A stretch of DNA of 64,000 nt, taken from NCBI GenBank assembly GCA_964606165.1, contig CAZSFQ010000006.1:1-64000 (forward strand). Direction: 5' to 3'. The notes below the pieces were generated by a model that worked only from the letters and a program-made list of their open reading frames with translations, was not told the DNA's origin and searched no databases. Positions 25,565-32,932 of this stretch are shown here, piece after piece (within the stretch, counting starts at the first letter, position 1; each line of letters starts with the position of its first letter). The translations under genes were made by a program, and so were the position numbers. The DNA comes from UBA4923 sp964606165 (GTDB lineage Bacteria; Bacillota; Clostridia; Saccharofermentanales; DTU023).

Positions 25565-26566
25565 CTAGCTCTCCATAAAGGCGTGCAGGGCCTTGATATT
25601 CGCGACCCAGTCGATGTCGTACATTTCCATGCCCCGTATATACTTTTTGGCGTCGTAGGTTTCGATCGGCAGCATGAGCTGGTCAAAGGAATAGCTGCTG
25701 TATGTACCGACCCCCAGAATATAGTTCATCATCTCTCCGTCCGTCAGGTTGGTTTTGATCTCCGGCATCAAAGCCTCGACTGTTTCCGTCAATTTGGCCG
25801 GATTGCTGCCCTTCATTTTGGTGAAGAGAGCCATGATCACTTTGCGCTGCCGCTCCATCCGCTTGAAGTCGGAGTCGAGTTTTCTGATCCTGGAATAATG
25901 AAGGGCGGCATTGCCGTTCAGAAGCTGTGGGCCTGCCTGGAATGAGCCCGCTCCGAGGCTGTTCAAATATTTCGCCTCCGCCGATGTCAGCTCAATGGTC
26001 ACGCCGCCGACCTTGTCGATGGCCTTGGTGAATCCTGAAAAATCCGTGGCGATATAACGCGAAACATCAACCCGGAAGTTGCGCTGTACCGTTTTCATCA
26101 AGAGCCTGGGACCTCCCCAGGTATGAGCCGCGTTCAGCATGTAGTTGGAAGAATAATTCTTCTTATAGGCCGGGTCCGGATCATCCGGTATGCTGACGTA
26201 GATGGCGCGCATCAGCGAGGTCAGGTGGAAGGACCTGGTCTTCTTGTTGATGGTCAGAAGCATCATGGCATCCGAACGGCCATGGGTATTGGGATTCCTG
26301 GTATCGGAACCGATGATCAGGATGTTTTCAATCTGCTTATCCTGCAATACGGGAATCTTCATCCCTTCCTTCATATTGGAGGGGGCGTCGACACCCGACA
26401 GATCAGTTTCAATCGCGATGGGATCTTTGATCCGGTCAAAATCGCGCAGACCGACGATAAAATAGAGATATCCGAAGGCGAAGGCAGCCGTCGCCAGGAT
26501 CAAGCCTGTGAGCATGCCGGCGACGGATACCAGTAATTTTTTTCTTTTATGCTCTTCTTTTTCCAT
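25565..26566 (-). CDS. LytR-CpsA-Psr (LCP) family cell-wall ligase
   Basis: 333 residues: basic cytosolic N-terminus, one signal-anchor helix (about 11-34), then an extracellular LCP domain. LCP motifs are ILIIGSDTRNPNTHGRSDAM, TINKKTRSFHLTSL, GGVTIELTSAEA and ALHYSRIRKLDSDFKR with the Arg/Asp pyrophosphate-binding residues. LCP enzymes attach teichoic acids or polysaccharides to peptidoglycan. Oddity: in the segment SLMRAIYVSIP the family's usual Arg-Asp is Arg-Ala. It sits between rpsT and the ruv genes and is probably a separate transcript. Confidence 0.9.
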   Translation of the reverse strand: MEKEEHKRKKLLVSVAGMLTGLILATAAFAFGYLYFIVGLRDFDRIKDPIAIETDLSGVDAPSNMKEGMKIPVLQDKQIENILIIGSDTRNPNTHGRSDAMMLLTINKKTRSFHLTSLMRAIYVSIPDDPDPAYKKNYSSNYMLNAAHTWGGPRLLMKTVQRNFRVDVSRYIATDFSGFTKAIDKVGGVTIELTSAEAKYLNSLGAGSFQAGPQLLNGNAALHYSRIRKLDSDFKRMERQRKVIMALFTKMKGSNPAKLTETVEALMPEIKTNLTDGEMMNYILGVGTYSSYSFDQLMLPIETYDAKKYIRGMEMYDIDWVANIKALHAFMES

Positions 26567-26591
26567 AAATTGATTATATCGTACTAACCTG

Positions 26592-26618
26592 AAAAAACGG
26601 CAGGATCACTGCCGTTTC
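26592..26618 (-). terminator. Rho-independent terminator of rpsT
   Basis: On the minus strand: AAACGGCAG, loop TGATC, CTGCCGTTT followed by TTT, 24 bases after the rpsT stop. Confidence 0.85.
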
Positions 26619-26641
26619 AAGGATGCTCCCTGTGACGAGGC

Positions 26642-26902
26642 TTAAGCGTCGAGCGGCTGAACGCGCGCGATACGGGACTTTCTCCTGGCAGCTGTGTTCT
26701 TGGCAATCAGGCCGTCCGCGGCAGCGCGGTCAATCTTGGCCTGGGCTGTACGGGCCAGCTCGTCGGCCTCCGGAAGGCCTTGCTCTTTCGCAGCGATCGC
26801 CTTCTTGACCAGGGTCCGCAGTTCACTTCTACGGCTCTTGTTAGCGGCGGCTTTCGCCTGGGACGACCGCACTCGTTTCATGGATGATTTAATATTGGGC
26901 AC
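26642..26902 (-). CDS. rpsT: 30S ribosomal protein S20
   Basis: 86-residue basic, helical protein with the S20 pattern PNIKSSMKRVRSSQAKAAAN and NTAARRKSRI. The start is GTG 26902 with AGGAGG 7 bases upstream; the open frame extends 18 codons further without similarity. Monocistronic between its own putative promoter and a terminator. Confidence 0.95.
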   Translation of the reverse strand: MPNIKSSMKRVRSSQAKAAANKSRRSELRTLVKKAIAAKEQGLPEADELARTAQAKIDRAAADGLIAKNTAARRKSRIARVQPLDA

Positions 26903-26946
26903 GCTTGTTTCCTCCTGCGTCACTATCGGTTCAATGAACAAGGCGT

Positions 26947-26976
26947 ATTCTAACACGGGCGGCGGCGCCGGCGCAA
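26947..26976 (-). promoter_or_regulatory. putative sigma-A promoter of rpsT
   Basis: Minus strand TTGCGC (26976-26971), 18-base spacer, TAGAAT (26952-26947), about 45 bases before the GTG start. The -35 is weak. Confidence 0.4.
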
Positions 26977-26977
26977 G

Positions 26978-28006
26978 TTATGGCGCCGGGACAGCCAGCG
27001 AAAGGTCTTTTGCCCAGCAAAAGTCGATTGGTGTGTTCCCTTTGGCACGCTTGTAAGCCTTTTCCTGGTGAGCCCTGCTGACAAGATCCTTTGTTTTAAT
27101 TGTTCCCACTTGGCTAAAGACCTGATCCAGGACTTCAACTTCCGATCGCGCCAGTTCTTTGACCTGGAAATCCGATTGAGTTTTGAACCGGAATCCCAGA
27201 TTTTCACCGACTGGGGCTATTTCATAATGCACACCTTCCAGCTTGACAATGCAATCGTATTTTTCCGGAGCCGGCCCCATGGGCAGCGCACTGTAAACCA
27301 GACCGCTGATCGCTCTTCCTTTGTACTTGTAATGAAGCATATCTGAGTACCAAAGCATTTTCATAAGCCTGACTGTGTACAGGTATTTCGTTTTCTTCGC
27401 AAGGTAGTTGATCATTTCAACCACTTTGCTCAAATCCAGATCCACCCCGCCCCTGATGGCTTCATCTTGAAATCCCGCATAATGAGCTTCGATCGAGGTG
27501 GTCAAATACCAGTTCTCCTTTTTCGAGAAGGCCTTCATCGCGTTCTCAAGGTACTTCCCGTATGCCCTTTCCGTGATCTTGTGCCTGGATTTTTCCAGTA
27601 CCTCCATAAACCACTTGGGATCCTCAGCAATTTTTCTCAAGATGGCGTCATGCGCGACATCTTGTACCTGGTGGTTTTCATAGCGGGTAATGGTTGCTTT
27701 CCCCCAGTCAAGCAGGTCGGAAAAATCTTTCTGGCTGATTCCATATTGCTTTCGAATCCTGATGATGTCGCCCGAGGTCAGCAAAGCTCTCTTCTCCCTG
27801 TAGGCATCTTTCATGGCCAGATCGTTGGCCTTGATCAGGTCTTCTGTTTCAAGCAGATTGTCGGTATGGGGGCAATACTCGTAAGTTGGCGCAAACTCCA
27901 CCTCTTCACCTTTAAAAGTTACAGTTTCGGGCAAACGGACCCTTTGAACATCATGCTCTTCCATACAGTCGAAGCAAAACTTTCTTACTGTTTCCAGAAT
28001 CTCCAT
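26978..28006 (-). CDS. Panacea (SocA/DUF4065) domain antitoxin-like regulator with MqsA-type HTH
   Basis: 342 residues in three parts: an N-terminal zinc-ribbon-like segment (CFDC at 11-14, then EYCPHTDN); an XRE-type HTH (IRIRKQYGISQKDFSDLLDWGKATITRYENH, about 83-114) as in MqsA/YgiT antitoxins; and a C-terminal Panacea domain (KVVEMINYLAKK, LMKMLWYSDMLHYKYKGRAISGLVYSALPMGPAPEKY). Panacea proteins usually neutralise a toxin encoded next door. No toxin-like gene is adjacent (rpsT downstream, RimJ-like GNAT upstream). Base composition is more AT-rich than the flanks, suggesting transfer. It has its own promoter beside a perfect palindrome, so autoregulation is likely. Confidence 0.85.
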   Translation of the reverse strand: MEILETVRKFCFDCMEEHDVQRVRLPETVTFKGEEVEFAPTYEYCPHTDNLLETEDLIKANDLAMKDAYREKRALLTSGDIIRIRKQYGISQKDFSDLLDWGKATITRYENHQVQDVAHDAILRKIAEDPKWFMEVLEKSRHKITERAYGKYLENAMKAFSKKENWYLTTSIEAHYAGFQDEAIRGGVDLDLSKVVEMINYLAKKTKYLYTVRLMKMLWYSDMLHYKYKGRAISGLVYSALPMGPAPEKYDCIVKLEGVHYEIAPVGENLGFRFKTQSDFQVKELARSEVEVLDQVFSQVGTIKTKDLVSRAHQEKAYKRAKGNTPIDFCWAKDLSLAVPAP

Positions 28007-28069
28007 TTTCCCGCCTTTCTCTCACGATCCGTAAGGAAAAGTACTTTTGCCAAAAGGATACTCAGCAAA

Positions 28070-28099
28070 ATCCTAGCACTTGTGATTGAAATAAGTCAA
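28070..28099 (-). promoter_or_regulatory. sigma-A promoter of the Panacea-domain gene
   Basis: Minus strand TTGACT (28099-28094), 18-base spacer, TAGGAT (28075-28070), about 64 bases before the ATG. A 12-bp palindrome AAAAGTACTTTT (28037-28048) lies between promoter and gene. Confidence 0.65.
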
Positions 28100-28130
28100 G
28101 ATTTTCGGTATCAATTGATACCGAAAATCT
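28099..28130. promoter_or_regulatory. perfect 32-bp palindrome, candidate operator
   Basis: Each 16-base arm reads AGATTTTCGGTATCAA on its own strand, with no spacer. It abuts the -35 of the promoter above. No T-run follows on either side, so a binding site for the HTH protein it precedes is more likely than a terminator. Confidence 0.7.
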
Positions 28131-28205
28131 GTTGCGCGCCAGAACCTATCGCGTATTGGTGTAGGTGAATCAAGTTGAGGACAGCCGGGAACAGGCCATC
28201 GATTC

Positions 28206-28763
28206 CTACCGATTCCGGTAGTCCTCCGCCAAAATCGCGTAGTAACAGGCGTCCGCAAACACATCCGGCTTGTAGATGGCCTGGCGGTGCAGTCCTTCAT
28301 ATTCCATACCGCACTTTTTCATGACATCTCCTGAGTGGACGTTGGCCGGCTCATGGCAGGACTCAATCCGGTTGGCGCCGACCTCATCAAAGAAGAAACG
28401 GATCAGTCCGGCCAGGGCTTCCGACACGTAGCCCTGATGCCACCAGGGTTTGCCGATACAGTAACCGATGTTAACCATGCGGATGTTCTCACGGCCTTCA
28501 ACCGAGCCGATGCTGCCGATCAGGGTATTGCCCTCTTTGAGCTCAATCGCCCAGTTGTAGTAGTTTTTGAAATCGTAGCTGTTCACCCAGGTCCGAAGAA
28601 TCTCCCTGGTCACTCCAAGATCCGCGTGCGGCTCCCAGGACAGGTATTTTGTCACTTCGGGATCATTGGCCCAGTTACTGAACATGGCCGGGGCGTCATC
28701 GAGAGTGAAACGGCGAAGAACCAGCCTGTCGGTTTCAAGCCTTACGGTGCCTTTATGTACCAT
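28206..28763 (-). CDS. GNAT family N-acetyltransferase, RimJ/RimL-like
   Basis: 185 residues. LETDRLVLRRFTLDDAPAMF at the N-terminus, IGSIGSVEGRENIRMVNIGYCIG, the acetyl-CoA loop WWHQGYVSEAL, and FFDEVGANRIESCHEPAN with SGDVMKKCGMEYEG form the typical RimJ/RimL-like GNAT pattern. The substrate is unknown; these often acetylate N-termini or small molecules. AAGGGA precedes ATG 28763. It lies about 200 bases upstream of the Panacea gene with its own frame and SD, and composition is like the housekeeping genes. Confidence 0.88.
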   Translation of the reverse strand: MVHKGTVRLETDRLVLRRFTLDDAPAMFSNWANDPEVTKYLSWEPHADLGVTREILRTWVNSYDFKNYYNWAIELKEGNTLIGSIGSVEGRENIRMVNIGYCIGKPWWHQGYVSEALAGLIRFFFDEVGANRIESCHEPANVHSGDVMKKCGMEYEGLHRQAIYKPDVFADACYYAILAEDYRNR

Positions 28764-28822
28764 ATTCCCTTCTCCCTCACCTTTTAATATCTCATGTTAT
28801 CATTGATTGTTAGCGCATTCGC

Positions 28823-28846
28823 GGTGACTGACAGCTTTCAGTCACC
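28823..28846 (+). promoter_or_regulatory. stem-loop in the leader of the RNase J gene
   Basis: A 9-bp stem GGTGACTGA / TCAGTCACC with loop CAGCTT, followed by CTTTATTA and then the SD AGGAG of rnj. It could be an mRNA 5' structure recognised by RNase J, or a weak terminator of upstream antisense transcription. Confidence 0.5.
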
Positions 28847-28866
28847 CTTTATTATAGGAGCAGAAA

Positions 28867-30582
28867 ATGAGTCGAAAGAAAAAAGAAGAAATAGAAAGCA
28901 CAAGCAAGAAAAATACTGGACAAAAATTACGTGTCATTCCGCTCGGCGGCATGCGCGAAATAGGGAAAAACATGACCGTCTTTGAATACGGTGATGACCT
29001 GATCGTCATCGACTGCGGCATGGCCTTTCCTGATACCAGGATGCCTGGCATCGATATCATCATCCCGGACTTTCACTACCTTCGGGAGAACCGCGACAAG
29101 ATTCGCGGGATTCTGATCACGCACGGCCACGAAGACCATATCGGGGCCCTGCCCTGGCTTTTAAAGGAATTCGATGTCCCCGTCTACGCGACGCCCATGA
29201 CCATGAAGCTGATCGAGATCAAACTCGAGAATACGCGTCCCAAAGTGGAAAGCAAAAAGCTCCAGGTCGTACGGGCCGGCGATTCACTTTCAATCGGGGC
29301 TTTTGGGATTGAGTTTATCCATGTCAACCATTCGATCGCGGACGCGGTCTCCATCGCCCTGACGACACCCGTGGGAACCGTCTTTTTTACAGGGGACTTC
29401 AAGATCGACTACACACCGACCACGGTGGATCCCATCGATCTGGGGAAAATCGCGGAGATCGGCAACCGCGGCGTCCTGGCCCTCATCTCCGAGAGCACCA
29501 ACGCCGAGCGGCCGGGACACTCCCTGTCGGAAAGGGAGGTCGGCAAGGCCTTCAAGGATATCTTCTCCGAAGCCGCGGGCCGAATCATAGTAGCCACCTT
29601 CTCGTCCAATGTCTTCCGCTTGCAGCAGGTCATCTCAACAGCCGAGTCATTCGGCCGCAAGGTACTGATCCTGGGGCGGAGCATGCTCAATGTCTTTGAA
29701 GCGGCAAACAGCCTGGGCTATCTTTCCTACCAGCCGTCCACCATCATGGATATCCAAAGCATCGACAGCTTTCCCGCGGAAGAAATCGTCATCCTGGCGA
29801 CCGGAAGCCAGGGTGAACCCATGTCAGCCCTTTCGAGGCTGGCCTATTCGGAACACCGCAGCACGGAAATCATGGAAGGCGACACGGTAATCCTGTCGTC
29901 CAGCATGATCCCCGGCAACGAAGAGGCCATCTACCGGGTCGTCAACGAGCTCTTCATGAAAGGGGCCCAGGTAATCTACGAATCGCTATCGGAAGTCCAC
30001 GCCTCAGGCCACGCCTGCCAGGATGAGTTGAAGCAGATCCTGACCCTGACAAAGCCCCGCTATTTTATCCCCTCGCACGGCGAATTCCGCATGCTCTACC
30101 GGCACGCGGAGCTGGCCAGCAAGATGGGGATTCCCAATGAGCGGATTGTGCTTTCGAAAAACGGCGAGATCCTCGAATTTTCGGAAGACGGCAGCCTGAA
30201 CTTCACCGGCTATACCGAGGGAGCCGGTATCCTGATCGACGGGTCGGGCATGGGCGACGTTGACGAGTACGTACTGAACGACCGTCTCCGTCTGGCGGAT
30301 GAAGGCGTCGTTTCGGTCACCATCGTCATCGATGCCCAGGCCAACCGCCTCTACGGCGACCCTGTCGTTCAGGCCAAGGGCTTCATCTACGAAAGTGAGA
30401 TGAAGCACGTCATTGAACTTTGTCAGGAGCGGGTCAAGGAAATCGCCGGCGAATTGTGGAGCAAGAAAAAACCGCTGGGCGCTCACATGACATCGGATGA
30501 CATGAAAGACAAGATCCAAAAGACCCTCTTCGAACTGACAAGAAGAAGGCCGGTCGTCATGGTGGCTGTCGTCGCCATTTGA
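28867..30582 (+). CDS. rnj: ribonuclease J
   Basis: 571 residues: beta-lactamase fold with ITHGHEDHIGALPW (metal ligands), VNHSIADAVSIAL and FFTGDFKID, the beta-CASP domain (IVATFSSNVFRLQQVI, SLSEVHASGHACQDELK, RYFIPSHGEFRML) and the C-terminal RNase J domain. RNase J has 5'-3' exo- and endonuclease activity on mRNA and rRNA. SD AGGAG precedes ATG 28867. The first 25 residues are a highly charged Lys/Glu extension. Convergent with relA; the stops are one base apart, with no terminator between. Confidence 0.95.
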   Translation: MSRKKKEEIESTSKKNTGQKLRVIPLGGMREIGKNMTVFEYGDDLIVIDCGMAFPDTRMPGIDIIIPDFHYLRENRDKIRGILITHGHEDHIGALPWLLKEFDVPVYATPMTMKLIEIKLENTRPKVESKKLQVVRAGDSLSIGAFGIEFIHVNHSIADAVSIALTTPVGTVFFTGDFKIDYTPTTVDPIDLGKIAEIGNRGVLALISESTNAERPGHSLSEREVGKAFKDIFSEAAGRIIVATFSSNVFRLQQVISTAESFGRKVLILGRSMLNVFEAANSLGYLSYQPSTIMDIQSIDSFPAEEIVILATGSQGEPMSALSRLAYSEHRSTEIMEGDTVILSSSMIPGNEEAIYRVVNELFMKGAQVIYESLSEVHASGHACQDELKQILTLTKPRYFIPSHGEFRMLYRHAELASKMGIPNERIVLSKNGEILEFSEDGSLNFTGYTEGAGILIDGSGMGDVDEYVLNDRLRLADEGVVSVTIVIDAQANRLYGDPVVQAKGFIYESEMKHVIELCQERVKEIAGELWSKKKPLGAHMTSDDMKDKIQKTLFELTRRRPVVMVAVVAI

Positions 30583-30583
30583 A

Positions 30584-32932
30584 TCAGTTGTGACCGCGTG
30601 AGACGCTGACAACGCTGTCGATGGCCTTGATCCGGCCTACCAGCTTGTCATACTGTTCCTGGTTTTCAATTTCAACGGTGAGAAGAAGATTGGCGCTGAT
30701 ATCGCGGGCCGACGAGATGCGGGCCGCCTGGACGGGAATTTGCTCATCGGCGATGGCCGCTGATATTTCTGCCAGAAGATTGGTTCTGTCGCGCGCGATA
30801 ATCCGGATATCGACCGGGTACTTGTGGTGCGATTCCGGCGCCTGTGTCGTCCACTCGACATCAATCAGGCGCGAGGCACGCTCGGCGTCCTCCGGCGACC
30901 GGTCGAAAGAGTTGAGGATATTGCGGATATTGGGACAGTCAATCCGGTGGATGGCCACCCCCATCCCGCGCGTTACGTAGCCAATAATCTGGTCCCCCGG
31001 CACAGGGTTGCAGCACCGCGACATTTTAAGCAGGGCATTGTCAAGCCCCCGCACCTTGACCGGAATATCGGGCAGCTTCCGCTGTCTTTTTTTAGCTATT
31101 TTCGGCGCGGCCTTGTCCAGAATCAGCGCCTCGCTCACCAGCAGATTGGACGGATTGAAGATGACCTGGCCCGATTTGGAAACGCGGTAACCAAGCTTGA
31201 CCCTTTCTTCCTCCGGCAGTGACATGACATAAGCATCCCGAAGTTTGGGAACGACCCGTCCCGCGGGAAGGCCGCCATAGCCTACTCCGGCCAGCAGGTC
31301 GTCAAGCGAATGAATGGAGTAGCGCTTCAGTATGGGCGTATAAAACTCTTTTTTCAGGAAGTCCGACGAATGAAAGCCAAGTTTTTGGATTTCGCGGTCC
31401 AGGAGCTCACGCCCCCGGACAATATTCTCATCACGGCGTTCGCGCTTGAACCAGGATGAGATCTTGTTGCGGGCCGTGCCGCTCTTGACGATATTGAGCC
31501 AGTCCCGCGACGGACCGCGCACCTTGTCGGAGGTCAGGATCTCGACGATATCCCCGTTTTTCAGTTCGTAAGTCAGTGAGACCATGCGGCCGTTGACCTT
31601 GGCCCCGTACATGGAATTGCCGATATCACTGTGGATGTGATAAGCGAAATCGACCGGTACAGCGCCCGACGGAAGCGAGATCACCTTGCCCATGGGCGTG
31701 AAGACGAAGACTTCCTCGGGGATCAGGCCTTCCTTCAGGGCATCCATGTAGTCGTGGGCGTCGCTCATATCGCTTTGCCATTCAAGAAGCTGACGGAGCC
31801 AGGACAGGCGAATCTCAAAGATATCCTGCCTTTTCTCCGTCGAGCCCTCTTTATAGCGCCAGTGGGCCGCGATGCCGTATTCTGCCGTCCGGTGCATCTC
31901 CTCGGTCCGGATCTGAACTTCAAAGGGAATCCCCCTGTGACCGATGACGGTAGTGTGAAGAGACTGATAGCCGTTTGTCTTGGGCATGGCGATGTAGTCA
32001 CGGAATCTTCCGGGAATGGGCTTGTAAAGCTCGTGCACAAGACCGAGAACAGCGTAGCATTCACTGACGGTTGGAACGATGATCCGGGTGGCGAATAAAT
32101 CGTAGATTTCGTCAAGCTGCTTGGCCTGGGTCTTCATCTTGCGGTAGATGCTGTAAAAATGCTTGGGCCTGCCCTCGATTTCGGCCGCGATCCCCATGGC
32201 AGCGATCTTTATGGTCAGTTCCTCCGTGATTTCATTCAAATATTCCTCACGGTCTGAACGGCGCTGGGACAACATGCCGACCAGCTCATAGTAGGCATCG
32301 GGATCCAGGTAGCGCAAACTCAGGTCCTCAAGTTCCCACTTGATCCGGTGAATGCCGAGGCGGGCAGCAAGGGGCGCGTAGATGTCCAAAGTTTCACGTG
32401 CGGTCGCCACCTGCTTGTCCGGTTCCTTGTATTTCATGGTGCGCATGTTGTGAAGCCTGTCTGCCAGCTTGATCAGGACGACACGGATGTCCTTGGCCAT
32501 GGCAAGAAACATTTTTCGAAAATTCTGCGCCTGCATCTCTTCTTTCGAAGAGTAGGAGATCCGGGATAACTTGGTGACACCATCGACAAGCTCGGCAACA
32601 TCCTTTCCCAGGACTTCCCTGATCTCATCAAGGGTCACGTCGGTGTCTTCAACCGTATCGTGAACCAGCGAGGCCGCCAGCGTGTGGTCATCGACCAATC
32701 CCAGGTCAAAGAGGATTTTCATGGCGGCGACGGGGTGAATGATGTAGGGTTCGCCGGTCGCTCGAAACTGATCTTTGTGGGCCTCCTTGGACAAGTTGTA
32801 AGCGGCAGCGAGAAGCGAGGCATCGTCTTGGTGCGCCGCTCTTTTCCAGCTCTCAATAAACCGGTCCATCTCGGCGTCTGTTTTTGCCAGTATTTCGACT
32901 TGTACCGCTGTGTAAACAACCGGCTCCATCAT
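30584..32932 (-). CDS. relA: bifunctional (p)ppGpp synthetase/hydrolase RelA/SpoT
   Basis: 782 residues. HD hydrolase domain (SLVHDTVEDTDVTLDEI), synthetase domain (FRDYIAMPKTNGYQSLHTTVIG, EVQIRTEEMHRTAEYGIAAHW), TGS domain (FTPMGKVISLPSGAVPVDFAY), zinc-finger-like helical part (MSRCCNPVPGDQIIGYVTRG) and a C-terminal ACT domain. An intact HD motif predicts a bifunctional Rel, controlling the stringent response. The start is ATG 32932, which overlaps the recJ stop as ATGA; a further 12 upstream codons are open inside recJ. Third gene of rpsU-recJ-relA. Confidence 0.95.
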   Translation of the reverse strand: MMEPVVYTAVQVEILAKTDAEMDRFIESWKRAAHQDDASLLAAAYNLSKEAHKDQFRATGEPYIIHPVAAMKILFDLGLVDDHTLAASLVHDTVEDTDVTLDEIREVLGKDVAELVDGVTKLSRISYSSKEEMQAQNFRKMFLAMAKDIRVVLIKLADRLHNMRTMKYKEPDKQVATARETLDIYAPLAARLGIHRIKWELEDLSLRYLDPDAYYELVGMLSQRRSDREEYLNEITEELTIKIAAMGIAAEIEGRPKHFYSIYRKMKTQAKQLDEIYDLFATRIIVPTVSECYAVLGLVHELYKPIPGRFRDYIAMPKTNGYQSLHTTVIGHRGIPFEVQIRTEEMHRTAEYGIAAHWRYKEGSTEKRQDIFEIRLSWLRQLLEWQSDMSDAHDYMDALKEGLIPEEVFVFTPMGKVISLPSGAVPVDFAYHIHSDIGNSMYGAKVNGRMVSLTYELKNGDIVEILTSDKVRGPSRDWLNIVKSGTARNKISSWFKRERRDENIVRGRELLDREIQKLGFHSSDFLKKEFYTPILKRYSIHSLDDLLAGVGYGGLPAGRVVPKLRDAYVMSLPEEERVKLGYRVSKSGQVIFNPSNLLVSEALILDKAAPKIAKKRQRKLPDIPVKVRGLDNALLKMSRCCNPVPGDQIIGYVTRGMGVAIHRIDCPNIRNILNSFDRSPEDAERASRLIDVEWTTQAPESHHKYPVDIRIIARDRTNLLAEISAAIADEQIPVQAARISSARDISANLLLTVEIENQEQYDKLVGRIKAIDSVVSVSRGHN

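Noticed and set aside
28206..28763. GNAT as the toxin partner of the Panacea protein
   Set aside because: It has the full RimJ/RimL pattern, its own SD, housekeeping-like composition and lies about 200 bases away on the upstream side; no tRNA-acetylating toxin features are visible.
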